37,232 bases of DNA from JAVJRN01 sp047635055 (GTDB lineage Bacteria; Bacteroidota; Bacteroidia; Cytophagales; Cyclobacteriaceae), in assembly GCA_047635055.1 (NCBI GenBank), contig JBLIIJ010000034.1:1-37232 (forward strand). The letters are read 5' to 3'. The notes under the pieces were generated by a model. The model made no database searches and had not been told where the DNA came from. It saw nothing but the letters and a program-made list of their open reading frames with translations. The position numbers and the translations under genes are program-made. Below are positions 1 through 8,550 of the stretch, piece after piece; the stretch's first letter is position 1; each line of letters opens with the position of its first letter.

Positions 1-43
1 TCAGCCACTGGAACAATCATCAAGTCGCCGTTTATTTTTAAGA

Positions 44-76
44 ACCATAAAGTGCTTGTTTACAATTCTTTATGGT
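44..76 (+). terminator. Inverted repeat near left edge, possible terminator of a gene cut by the window
   Basis: Perfect 9-bp arms (ACCATAAAG at 44-52, CTTTATGGT at 68-76) flank a 15-nt loop. A frame open from the window edge stops at TAA 39-41, just before the hairpin, so it could end an upstream gene. No T-run follows, so a 5' leader structure of the next gene is equally possible. Another frame, open from base 1, runs through it to TAA 76-78. Confidence 0.3.
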
Positions 77-146
77 AAAACAAACCCTAAGGTCGAACCT
101 CATGATTGCTTGAGGTACAGTCTTCAAAGATTGACTTCAGGTATTA

Positions 147-164
147 GCTTATCAAGTGATAAGC
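147..164. promoter_or_regulatory. 18-bp near-perfect palindrome upstream of the 68-aa gene
   Basis: GCTTATCA and TGATAAGC are perfect 8-bp inverted arms separated by 2 nt, ending 23 nt before the ATG at 188. The tiny spacer favours a dimeric-protein operator over an RNA hairpin, although a stem with a 4-nt loop could form in the leader RNA. No recognised regulator motif was identified. Confidence 0.35.
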
Positions 165-187
165 ATTCTGTTCACAAAAGTTACAAT

Positions 188-394
188 ATGGGAAGATCAC
201 AAAATAGTTTTATTAAAAACCAAAAGGTCAAAAAGAAACTTCAAAAAAAGAAAGAAAAGGAAGAGAAAAAACAAGAGAGAAAAGAAAATAACCTTAAAGG
301 AGGAGAGCTCGATGATATGATCGCATACGTGGATGAATTCGGCAACATTGTTGATGAAAAGCCAGAACCGCCAGTTCCGCCAAAAAAGAAATAA
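188..394 (+). CDS. Small basic protein resembling the N-terminal leader of Bacteroidota cold-shock proteins
   Basis: The 68-aa product starts MGRSQNSFIKNQ, continues with a very Lys/Glu-rich helix (about residues 10-38), then GGELDDMIAYVDEFGNIVD and a Pro/Lys tail. From memory, many Bacteroidota cold-shock-domain proteins begin with this same segment (MGRSQ..., Lys-rich stretch, DDMIAYVDE-GNI-D-PP) before an OB-fold RNA-binding domain. Here the protein stops before any CSD, so it is either a stand-alone leader paralogue or a truncated gene. The ATG at 188 is chosen over a longer TTG reading from 56 because family similarity begins exactly there. A strong terminator follows 22 nt after the stop, so the gene looks intact and monocistronic. 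An RNA-associated role is inferred from composition only. Confidence 0.7.
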   Translation: MGRSQNSFIKNQKVKKKLQKKKEKEEKKQERKENNLKGGELDDMIAYVDEFGNIVDEKPEPPVPPKKK

Positions 395-415
395 TCCTTT
401 TCCCAAACACTATAC

Positions 416-454
416 AAAATCAGAATTCTTCCACGACTTCTGATTTTTTGTTTT
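416..454 (+). terminator. Rho-independent terminator
   Basis: 10-bp perfect stem (AAAATCAGAA 416-425, TTCTGATTTT 438-447) with a 12-nt loop, followed by a T-rich tract. It lies 22 nt after the stop of the 68-aa gene. Confidence 0.85.
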
Positions 455-532
455 CCGCCAAGGGATAATCATCTTGTGTTTTTGAATTTAAATAGAAGAT
501 GATCCATATTCCTAAACTAGCAATTGATAACA

Positions 533-1033
533 ATGATTGAAGTGAGCCAAACGCTACAAGAGTTTAATATTGAAAGGTTAGCTATGGTTCAAAGTGGGTT
601 AGCAACCTTACTGATCTGGGCGGTATTAAATATTCTTTTGTCTTGTGTAGCTCAAGCATATTCGGAAGGCTTTAAACGGGAATTTTTTCTCATGAATGGC
701 TATTGGAACATAGTGAATATGGCGCTTGCGATATTTGGATTGGTGAGTAACCCAACTATAAGGGAACTAACCCTTTTGAAAACTGTAGAAGCACAATTCA
801 ATCTAGAAAGACTTCTTTTGTTTAATAGTGGCTTGGATATTGGCTATGTCATCCTAGGAATGTTTTTAATACAAAAATCATTAAATCTTTCTGGAAAAAG
901 TGCTCAATTGAAGGGTTATGGCTTTTCCATTATACTTCAAGGAAGCTGGCTTTTTGTATTCGATTTAACATTCTTTTATTTTCTATATGATCATGGTTTA
1001 CATTTAAACAGATTTTTCCAGCAATGTATCTAA
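533..1033 (+). CDS. DUF6992-like four-helix membrane protein
   Basis: The 166-aa product has about four hydrophobic segments (roughly residues 20-42, 55-73, 98-116 and 131-153) and almost no soluble part. The motif pattern MNGYWNIVNMALA, then LLLFNSGLDIGYVILGMFLI, then a late 'Q-G-W-LFVFDL' helix, matches my memory of the DUF6992 family, small membrane proteins of unknown function in Bacteroidota. The start is set at ATG 533. An in-frame TTG at 524 would add three residues. It lies alone between the terminator at 416-454 and a 225-nt noncoding gap, so context gives no hint of role. Confidence 0.7.
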   Translation: MIEVSQTLQEFNIERLAMVQSGLATLLIWAVLNILLSCVAQAYSEGFKREFFLMNGYWNIVNMALAIFGLVSNPTIRELTLLKTVEAQFNLERLLLFNSGLDIGYVILGMFLIQKSLNLSGKSAQLKGYGFSIILQGSWLFVFDLTFFYFLYDHGLHLNRFFQQCI

Positions 1034-1258
1034 TCGAAAGTGATGATTGAATCTATGAATCAATTGATGATTAATTATTAAATTCATAATTATCGGTATG
1101 AGTCAAGAATAGGAGATAATAGTTGTAATGCCTTCAGGTCTCTATCACATTTAGGCCTTAACTCATCATCAACTTTTATCAAGTATTGATTTGTCCTATT
1201 CCACATTTTTTATCTCAAAAAGAAAAAGTTAATTTAGCTCACATCAAATACATCGAAT

Positions 1259-1714
1259 ATGAAAGTCCTGATCCCTTTTATCACATTTCTTTTAATTTCA
1301 TTTTCTAGTTTCTCACAAGAGAATATTAAGGAATTGACGGCCTATCAAGACGTTCATGTTACAGTGGAGAGTGACTTCAACCCATCAACAATCCTTGTTT
1401 TAGAAGAAAAAGAATATGATAAGCTACTATTGGGAGAAAGATTACGTGCTTTTTTAGAAATGAATGATTTTAAAGTGGCTAGCATTGAAGTGGGTAATTC
1501 ATCCAAACAATCTTATTTGATGAGATATAATTATGAATACATGACTGACAATAAAAAATGTGGAGGAACCATTATTAAATCCATGAATGGAAACATCATC
1601 GACATGCAAAGCGATAAAGTTATGGCAACATTCAATTTTGAACCGAAACGCAATAAAACCTGTAGTGATGAGATTGTTAAAGTATTGGCTTATAAGTTAA
1701 AGAGCGGCTCCTGA
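1259..1714 (+). CDS. Secreted protein of unknown function
   Basis: The 151-aa product opens with a clear Sec signal peptide (MKVLIPFITFLLISFSSFSQ, cleavage likely near residue 19-20, SFS-QE). There is no lipobox, so it should be periplasmic or exported. The mature part mixes beta-like stretches with charged loops and has two cysteines late (C100 region and C142 region), which could form a disulfide. I do not recognise the family. It resembles the many short Bacteroidota exported proteins of about 150 aa with no assigned domain. It is convergent with the HELGH gene at 1845-2510, with no neighbour close enough for an operon. Confidence 0.65.
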   Translation: MKVLIPFITFLLISFSSFSQENIKELTAYQDVHVTVESDFNPSTILVLEEKEYDKLLLGERLRAFLEMNDFKVASIEVGNSSKQSYLMRYNYEYMTDNKKCGGTIIKSMNGNIIDMQSDKVMATFNFEPKRNKTCSDEIVKVLAYKLKSGS

Positions 1715-1804
1715 GGCAGGTGATATTAGCACTGTTTAAGTAGGGAGTGATCGGATATAAAAAACAAAATGGAGCCTATCAACAAGAACTCCTAAGCGTT
1801 TTAT

Positions 1805-1823
1805 TAAAATCTAATAGATTTTA
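1805..1823. terminator. Palindrome between convergent genes, possible bidirectional terminator
   Basis: TAAAATCTA and TAGATTTTA are perfect 9-bp arms around a single A. An RNA stem would need to open the centre, giving a weak AU-rich hairpin. It sits between the 3' ends of two convergent genes (stops at 1714 and 1845), which favours a terminator, but it lacks a GC core. Confidence 0.35.
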
Positions 1824-1844
1824 TATTATCTAAAACGAATCAAT

Positions 1845-2510
1845 TTATTTTTTTAAATAAGTCTCAATGTCTTCAATAGGTAAGTAATATTTTTTTATCT
1901 GATTTTTGTATTTTTCATCTAAATACTCACTTTCAAGAATATACATTTTGGCAGCAATAATTTCATTGACAAAACCAGTATTTATGGCCACCCAATCGGC
2001 TCGATGCTCTGCGCTCTTTTTGAATTTTTCAAAAAGTAAATATTTTGTTCCATACCACAGCATTTCCATACCGTTATAATTTTCATAATCAACCAAATGT
2101 CCAAGTTCATGGGCAAACCAGCCAGTTAACACATCTTCGGGCAAGTCAGCAACGGTTATTTTATTGGAATGTCTCACATATTGAGATAATTTAATCTCAT
2201 AGGTCCGAGCGCCTCCAAATAAGGAGTTTAGACTGAATTCTGGTTGAGCTTGCATGGTTGTGGATTCCAACAGCCTTTTTGTGAGTGTTATTTTGTACGG
2301 ATGAAGTGTCTTGTAGCTATTTAAGACATTCAAGAAGTTTTTTTGAATTTTTTCATTTTCAATATCCTTAAAAAATACGTTAAGCGTTGAGTCAGCTTTA
2401 ATACTCGGAGCAGAAAAATGCTGAATAATTATACGGGCACTGATAAAAATTAAAAAAGTCAAAGTGACTAGTTGCGATAGAAGGAAAGAGAATCTTAAAG
2501 CTGGTTTCAA
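1845..2510 (-). CDS. Membrane-anchored HExxH metallopeptidase-like protein
   Basis: The 221-aa product has one N-terminal membrane segment (about residues 8-29), so it is probably an anchored periplasmic protein. HELGH at 134-138 lies in a helix (GWFAHELGHLVDY) and EHRAD follows at 168-172, about 30 residues later. This spacing is typical of zinc metallopeptidases in which a downstream Glu or Asp is the third ligand. I cannot place it in a MEROPS family, since it is shorter than M48 enzymes and lacks their several membrane helices. The only usable start is TTG at 2510: an in-frame stop lies 12 nt upstream, and the first internal Met (residue 86) would remove the anchor. It is monocistronic. 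The substrate is unknown. Confidence 0.6.
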   Translation of the reverse strand: MKPALRFSFLLSQLVTLTFLIFISARIIIQHFSAPSIKADSTLNVFFKDIENEKIQKNFLNVLNSYKTLHPYKITLTKRLLESTTMQAQPEFSLNSLFGGARTYEIKLSQYVRHSNKITVADLPEDVLTGWFAHELGHLVDYENYNGMEMLWYGTKYLLFEKFKKSAEHRADWVAINTGFVNEIIAAKMYILESEYLDEKYKNQIKKYYLPIEDIETYLKK

Positions 2511-3161
2511 TTTATGTAAATGTTATATGTACTATACCAATTTAATTCGGACATAAGATTATTTTGGGTGACGTTCAAACTATTCTACTAGCAAAAGGGT
2601 AAATCCAACACAAAAAGGAGCATCAATAAATGACGTTAACTTTTCCTTCATGTGATTACTTTACTTATTATTGATAAGCTCAAATAAGCTCCTGAGAAGG
2701 GGCGGTTGAAATTAACTCAATGGAAACTTCAGATACTTCAAACGTCATGCCAACGTTCCATTGATTTGTAAAGTTGAAGATGGTGCGTGGTAAACGGAGA
2801 TATAGGTATTGTTATTCCTTTTACGTTGAGTAGCTGGTTATTTGATAATTATTTCCATTTGATAAATTAATCAAACTGTATTTCCCAGTCAAAGTTTTTA
2901 GTGTTTAAAGATTAGTTGTTAATTGGCCATTAAAAGGAGACTAGATATCAATTTTTATTATCTCTGCATACTATTTGACAAATTTGTGCAAATGGTTCAC
3001 AAGTGTTCATTTCAGAAAGATTGTTGAATAACTATAAAAGCAGCATTTCTTATTTTAAAGAATAGTAGAAGAACGTATTATCATCAAGAGAACTCGGAAT
3101 TATTTGAAGAGGTTTACAATTAAAAAGATGATATGGGCAAATGATTTAGCGGTAAATTGAT
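2511..3161. other. 651-bp gene-poor stretch with short repeats
   Basis: No credible gene was found on either strand. Small structures are visible. An 8-bp direct repeat ATAAGCTC recurs with 10-bp period (2674-2681 and 2684-2691). A palindrome TTTGAT-AAATTA-ATCAAA lies at 2858-2875. TTGTG and CACAA arms face each other 9 nt apart at 2984-3002. On the - strand, 2811-2680 is open for about 43 codons and looks mildly protein-like at its C-terminal side, but it lacks a start and may be a gene remnant or chance. Confidence 0.4.
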
Positions 3162-5153
3162 TCATTTTTGAAATGCAATCAACATAGAACTTGGAGGTAT
3201 CTTCACAAAATCACTTACTTGTCGAATTCCTTTCTCATTGACCGTACTGCCAATTGCGGCTAGCCACCATCTACTGGTCAGTTCAAACTGTATTTTTTTA
3301 GGTTTTGCATTATACACCACTAGAATTTTTGACCAACAATCATTGTTGGCATTATCAACAATCTCAAAAGATACAAGGCCCTTGGAAGTTCCTCTGAAGT
3401 TCAATTTCTCTCTTACCATTTCGGCAGTGGGCATATAAAAAGCGGGGTGGGCCTTTCTTAATGAGATTAATGCTTTGTAATAGTTAAACACCTCTTCATT
3501 ATCCTTTTTCCAATTCCAATCAATACTGTTTACAGCATCTGATTTATTGTAAGAATTATGCTCCCCACCTTTGGTACGCATCATTTCAACACCGGCATGT
3601 AAAAACGAAATGCCTTGAGAAGTAAGAACGATCGCGTTAGCGAGCTTATGCATGTCCGCTATTTGCTCGCTTGTCGCATCAGGTCTGGAAATACCGAGCT
3701 TATCAAATAAGGTTTGGTTGTCATGACAGGAAACATAAGAAACGGCCTGCCAAGGTTCGTTGGTCCAAGCAGAATCTGAATAGTTGACCGCTTGATAATT
3801 AATTTGTGGATGATTGATTGAACCCACCACGCCAAATTTTATAGACTCTTCCATATCAGCTGCACCACTAACAAAGCCTGTGCTTTTATCCTCAAAGACA
3901 GATCCTTTGATTCCGTCGCGCAGGTCGTCGCTAAACGCCGAGATGTGGGGCATTTTAAAGGTGTTGCGTTTTATCGCTTTTCTTTCATCTGGCAGAGGAG
4001 AACCGCCAGCAGTCCATCCCTCTCCATAAATGAATATTGAAGGGTCAACTTCCTTTATCGATTTGGCTATTTCATTCATTGTTTCTATATCATGAATGCC
4101 CATCAAGTCAAATCGAAACCCATCCAAATGGTATTCTTTCGCCCAAAATAGAATTGATTCTTTCATAAACTTTTTCATCATGGGTCTATCTGAGGCAGTT
4201 TCATTCCCGCATCCTGAAGCGTTGCTCCAGCTGCCATCCTCATTTTGACGATAATAGTATCCTGGTACTTCACGATTAAAATTGGACTCTTCCGTTCTAC
4301 CAGTATGATTATAAACGACATCAAGGATTACACCAATGCCATGACTGTGGAACGATTGTACCATTTGCTTAAACTCTCGAATTCTTACAGCAGCATTATA
4401 AGGATCGGATGAAAATGAACCTTCCGGAACATTATAGTTTTGCGGATCATATCCCCAATTAAATTGTGCGCTATCGAGCTTTGTCTCATCAATACTATAA
4501 TGATCATAGGCAGGAAGTAAATGCACATGCGTTATGCCAAGTTCCTTCATATGGTCAATTCCAGTAGTTAATTCCTGGTACTTAGTTCCCGTTTCCACAA
4601 GACCTAAATACTTTCCTGATAAGCTGCTACCTGAATTTTGATGACTAGTAATGTCTCGTACATGTAGTTCGTAGATAATCGCTTCATTAGGCTGATTTAT
4701 TTTGATTCGGTTATCATTTTCCCAGCCTGATGGATTTGTTTTTTGAAGATCAACGACCATGGCTCTATTACCATTGACACCTACTGCCTGTGCGTAAATT
4801 CCGGGAGTTTCATGTTGCCAAATACCGTCAATTAAAATTTCGAAAGTATAATATGTTCCTGCGAGATCTCCCTTTTTATTCAATGACCAAAGAGCATTGC
4901 TGTTGTTTTTTAAATATGCGCTTGAAGTCTTGGTAGCGCCATGGCCGGTCCTGTAAAGATTGAGCCGTACGTCTTCAGCAGTGGGACTCCATATTTTAAA
5001 AACTGTGCTATTTGTGTTATAATCAAGCCAAAGAGATTCATGGACTTCCGGGTAATCATTATAATTGGCGAATACTGTTGATGTTGATTTATTATTAGAA
5101 GAACAGGACATAACAATCATTAATAGTATAGGAAAATATAAATGTTTTCTCAT
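3162..5153 (-). CDS. pulA: Type I pullulanase lipoprotein (GH13 alpha-1,6 debranching enzyme)
   Basis: This 663-aa protein hydrolyses alpha-1,6 branches in pullulan, glycogen or amylopectin-derived dextrins. The lipobox VMSC puts the lipid-modified Cys at residue 17, so it is membrane-tethered. An N-terminal CBM48-like beta domain (about 35-140) precedes the GH13 barrel. The GH13 regions are all present: DVVYNH 278-283, GFRFDLMG 345-352 (nucleophile D349), GEGW 377-380 (acid/base E378) and SCHDNQ 475-480 (transition-state D478). The type I signature YNWGYDP appears as FNWGYDP (231-237). Length fits type I enzymes of about 650-720 aa. There is no SusCD pair beside it, and it is divergent from the hybrid sensor kinase 360 nt away, which might control it, although nothing in the sequence proves that. 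Confidence 0.93.
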   Translation of the reverse strand: MRKHLYFPILLMIVMSCSSNNKSTSTVFANYNDYPEVHESLWLDYNTNSTVFKIWSPTAEDVRLNLYRTGHGATKTSSAYLKNNSNALWSLNKKGDLAGTYYTFEILIDGIWQHETPGIYAQAVGVNGNRAMVVDLQKTNPSGWENDNRIKINQPNEAIIYELHVRDITSHQNSGSSLSGKYLGLVETGTKYQELTTGIDHMKELGITHVHLLPAYDHYSIDETKLDSAQFNWGYDPQNYNVPEGSFSSDPYNAAVRIREFKQMVQSFHSHGIGVILDVVYNHTGRTEESNFNREVPGYYYRQNEDGSWSNASGCGNETASDRPMMKKFMKESILFWAKEYHLDGFRFDLMGIHDIETMNEIAKSIKEVDPSIFIYGEGWTAGGSPLPDERKAIKRNTFKMPHISAFSDDLRDGIKGSVFEDKSTGFVSGAADMEESIKFGVVGSINHPQINYQAVNYSDSAWTNEPWQAVSYVSCHDNQTLFDKLGISRPDATSEQIADMHKLANAIVLTSQGISFLHAGVEMMRTKGGEHNSYNKSDAVNSIDWNWKKDNEEVFNYYKALISLRKAHPAFYMPTAEMVREKLNFRGTSKGLVSFEIVDNANNDCWSKILVVYNAKPKKIQFELTSRWWLAAIGSTVNEKGIRQVSDFVKIPPSSMLIAFQK

Positions 5154-5513
5154 AATAGGGTTTTATGAAAAATATTAATTGGTGAATATAACTAATGAAT
5201 ATGATGCTTTTTTTACTGTAATTTAATTTATTCCATTAAATAATATCATAATCGTAATTTGCGTTGAACTTCAATGTTGATTTTCAAAATCATTGCTCAA
5301 AAAAAGTAATGCTAGCAGCTATTAAATCAAAGGAAATATTTATCAATAGTTATCAATTTAAGACATAATAAAATGCTTAAAATTCAAGTTAGGAATGGTC
5401 ATTAGCATTTATTTAATGCGGTTGGTAATCCTGGTAATGTTGAAAGCCCTAATACTCCAATTGGTCGAATAAACTTTCTAAGTCACCCATCAATTTATCA
5501 ATTTTGCGTATTA
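5154..5513. promoter_or_regulatory. Divergent promoter region between pullulanase and sensor kinase
   Basis: This 360-bp AT-rich gap must hold promoters for both flanking genes. I found no clean TAnnTTTG/TTTG Bacteroidota promoter on either strand. A 6-bp direct repeat TATCAA with 10-bp period occurs at 5341-5346 and 5351-5356. No open reading frame of note was found. Confidence 0.45.
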
Positions 5514-7853
5514 ATGAAGAAGTTAAATTTCACTATAACAGTTTTTCTTTTAATACTTTGTTCCAACACTTTTGGTCAGGTGTCTCATGGATATATTGAT
5601 TTGAAAGAATCTGAAGTTGCTCTTGATGTTTCTTTATTCCTTAAGGGAGATTGGTTATTTGCACCAAACAAACTCCTTAAAAATGCCTCAGAGATAGATA
5701 GTAGTGAGTTAATAACTATTGAAGTTCCTATGAAATGGGGTCAAGTAGGCTTACCATCTCAAGGTTTTGGCACCTATTTATTAAAAATGGAAAGAGATAC
5801 CAGCTCATTACTTTCTTTGAAAATTCCAGATGTGCTTAGTGCTTATGCCCTTTATATTAATGGCGTCTTAATAAAAAAAGTAGGAAAAGTTGGGATGGAT
5901 GAATCAACGACCTTACCAGAACGAAAAACGACTTATTTTAATATCTCTCAAGAGCTAGGAAAGACGCTAAATGTTTGTCTTCAAATTGCTAATTTTTCTC
6001 ACGCAAGAGGCGGACTTGGGTCCATTCCCATAATAAGTAGCACGCGAAAGATTTATCGACAAAAGCTTTATGAGGATACTTACGATGTTTTTCTCTTTGG
6101 TTGTCTAATTATGGGGAGCTTATTTTTCTTTGGTCTTTATGTTTCTGGTCGTAAGGAAAAAATGGCGATTTACTTCGCTCTTTTCTGTATGACGTATGCA
6201 TATCGAGTGGTAGGTTGGGGCAATTATCTGCTCCACGATATTGTAGATATGCCATACAGGTTGGGACTTGTTTTAGAGTATTTGTCTTTGTACTTAAGTG
6301 TTTTCTTTTTTGCTAAATACTTAGGGCATCTCTTTCCAAAAGAGGCACCTAAAAAAATAATAAACTTCTTTGCATATATAGCCTTGGCTTGCACTGCAAC
6401 TACGGTTTTGCCAGTGCAAATATTTACAGGACTAATAAACTACTTTTTAGGGCTATTGGTTGTAGTCATGGTTTTTGTCAGCGTCGTTTTTATAAAAGCA
6501 GCCATTAATAGGCGACAAGGGGCTAACCTTGCGATCTACAGTACTTTTGGGATATTTTTCATCTTCACTCTAAAGACACTCATTTTCTTCAGACTCGTTA
6601 ATGATATTCTATACGTAAACTTGATTGGAGAGCTGACATTCTTCTTTTTCCAATCATTGATTCTATCCAGATACTTTATGAATGATTGGCGCAACGCAAA
6701 AATGGAAGCAGAACAAATAGCTAAATCCAAAGCCGATTTCTTATCAGTAATGAGTCATGAAATAAGAACCCCACTAAATGCTTTGATTGGAACAACTTAT
6801 CATATGCTTGATGCGAAACCGCGGGTGGATCAAATGAAAGATCTATCAAATTTAAAAAACGCATCTGAAAATTTACTTAACCTCGTTAATAACATACTGG
6901 ATTTCAATAAACTAGAACAGAATAAATTGGAGCTTGAACACGACGATGTGGAGCTTGAATCATATATCACTAATCAAGTCAATCTCTTTCAATCAATCAC
7001 GGAAGCAAAAGGTATCTATCTGAAATTGAATTATGATAATTTTTTACCTTCACATGTAATGGTAGACAAAGGTCGACTTGGCCAGATCTTGAATAATTTA
7101 ATAGGTAATGCTATAAAATTTACAATTGCCGGAGGTGTAACAGTAAATGTGAGGTCAGAAGGTTATAGTAAGGAAGCTATAAATATCACATTTGATATTA
7201 TTGATACCGGAATTGGTATTGAAAATGAACACAAAGAAAAAATATTTGAAAGTTTCGTGCAAGCCAATGCGAAGATCGCAGGTGAGTACGGTGGAACGGG
7301 TCTGGGTCTTGCAATATCTAAACGTCTATTGGAGCGCATGAATAGCGAAATAGTAGTTAAAAGTGTGGAGGGCCAAGGTTCATTGTTCTCTTTTAGCTTG
7401 TGCCTTGAACCTATCGTTCCGAAAGTATTTAAAGAAATACCCCATGCTAGTAGAAAATTAGCTGGTTGTAGGCTATTGCTAGTGGAAGATAATTCAATGA
7501 ACATTGTTATCGCCAATCGATTTTTAGAGAAGTGGAATGTTGATGTTACCATTGCAAAAAACGGACAAAAAGCTGTAGAATTAGTGTTTGATGGGCAACA
7601 CGATTTTGATATTATCTTAATGGATTTACAAATGCCAATCCTTAACGGCTATCAAGCCGCTGCAGCAATTAGAAAGATTGGCTTCAGTAAACCAATTCTT
7701 GCGGTTACAGCTTCGGCCGTGACAGAATCAGACTTAGAAGCTAATGGTGGTTACATGCAAGATTTTATAACCAAACCCTATAGGCCAGATGATCTTTTTG
7801 ATAAAATCAAAAAACACTGTTTTATCAAACAGGAAGCAAGTATTCAGACTTAA
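5514..7853 (+). CDS. Hybrid histidine kinase with 7TMR-DISM sensor and C-terminal receiver
   Basis: The 779-aa protein has a signal peptide (1-21), a periplasmic beta-rich sensor (about 25-180, like the DISM extracellular domain that often binds carbohydrates), seven membrane helices (about 190-388), then HisKA, HATPase and REC domains. The H-box SHEIRTPLN has phospho-acceptor H415. The N-box is GNAIKF (N532), G1 is DTGIGI (564-569) and G2 is GTGLGLAI (594-601). The receiver has E658/D659, phospho-acceptor D704 in MDLQMP, T732 and K754. No DNA-binding or enzymatic output domain follows, so phosphate must pass to a separate Hpt or regulator not seen in this window. It stands alone, divergent from the pullulanase. 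A sensing link to extracellular glycans is plausible but inferred only from position and sensor type. Confidence 0.92.
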   Translation: MKKLNFTITVFLLILCSNTFGQVSHGYIDLKESEVALDVSLFLKGDWLFAPNKLLKNASEIDSSELITIEVPMKWGQVGLPSQGFGTYLLKMERDTSSLLSLKIPDVLSAYALYINGVLIKKVGKVGMDESTTLPERKTTYFNISQELGKTLNVCLQIANFSHARGGLGSIPIISSTRKIYRQKLYEDTYDVFLFGCLIMGSLFFFGLYVSGRKEKMAIYFALFCMTYAYRVVGWGNYLLHDIVDMPYRLGLVLEYLSLYLSVFFFAKYLGHLFPKEAPKKIINFFAYIALACTATTVLPVQIFTGLINYFLGLLVVVMVFVSVVFIKAAINRRQGANLAIYSTFGIFFIFTLKTLIFFRLVNDILYVNLIGELTFFFFQSLILSRYFMNDWRNAKMEAEQIAKSKADFLSVMSHEIRTPLNALIGTTYHMLDAKPRVDQMKDLSNLKNASENLLNLVNNILDFNKLEQNKLELEHDDVELESYITNQVNLFQSITEAKGIYLKLNYDNFLPSHVMVDKGRLGQILNNLIGNAIKFTIAGGVTVNVRSEGYSKEAINITFDIIDTGIGIENEHKEKIFESFVQANAKIAGEYGGTGLGLAISKRLLERMNSEIVVKSVEGQGSLFSFSLCLEPIVPKVFKEIPHASRKLAGCRLLLVEDNSMNIVIANRFLEKWNVDVTIAKNGQKAVELVFDGQHDFDIILMDLQMPILNGYQAAAAIRKIGFSKPILAVTASAVTESDLEANGGYMQDFITKPYRPDDLFDKIKKHCFIKQEASIQT

Positions 7854-8550
7854 TCAACGTTGCGCCTCGGCTTTATTGAGTTCAATGAATATGTTAATTA
7901 GAACGATCATCGACATAATCGCCTAAAGTAGACCTGAAAACCTCTGGTATCTTTTCCAAGATAATCCTATCTGTTTTTAGGCTGAAAGAATAAACTTACC
8001 TTTCGTAAGGTAACGAGCTCCATAGAACTTAAACTGATTTGTGGTTTCCTTTCCCGATTGAGGCCTTATCGTTCACAAGTTTTCTTTCTTTAGGTTTCAG
8101 TGGAACCACGTTGTACCCGTTTGATTGCTCTTATTGTAAAAAGAGGTAACCTCTCAGAAATGTCGTTTTTACATAGTGTTACTCATTCGGTATGTTCTGT
8201 TTTTAATTGAAATAGTATAATCCTATGTCCATTTTCGAGGTAATTAAAAATGGAGGTATCTAAAAAGTACCTACGTTTTTTGATAATTTCAAGAGCTGCA
8301 TAAACCAATCACCTTTAAGGTTATCAAGCTTACAATGCTCATTTAAATCCTGCCTTTTTGATACTATTCCTCGATGCTTACATCAAAGAATAAGCTATAA
8401 TCGGACTTTATACCTCGCAATCTTGCTCCGAGAGTTCTTAAGAACATATTAAGAATTTCCAGTTTATTGAAATTTATAGAGAAAGTTAAAACGACGACAT
8501 TCTGTTTAACTAAACCATCGAGAATCAGAGAAAAGACTAATTTGCATTTG
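7854..8550. other. 697-bp noncoding stretch with several hairpins
   Basis: No convincing gene was found on either strand. TTACCTT-tcgt-AAGGTAA (7996-8013) is a tight 7-bp hairpin. CCATTTT (8229-8235) pairs with AAAATGG (8247-8253). AGGTA (8254-8258) pairs with TACCT about 9 nt later. An in-frame reading from TTG 8467 into the downstream gene exists, but its first 28 residues look unlike the family. It could be a long leader of the DUF2064/SusCD block, or decayed sequence. Confidence 0.45.

Noticed and set aside
2680..2811. Open frame of about 43 codons on the - strand
   Set aside because: No start codon, no motif, and such lengths occur by chance in this sequence. Kept only as a comment on the gap.
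2984..3002. Possible CRP/FNR-like site (TTGTG...CACAA)
   Set aside because: The spacing is one base longer than TGTGA-N6-TCACA, and it lies on the 3' side of the nearest gene, not in a promoter.
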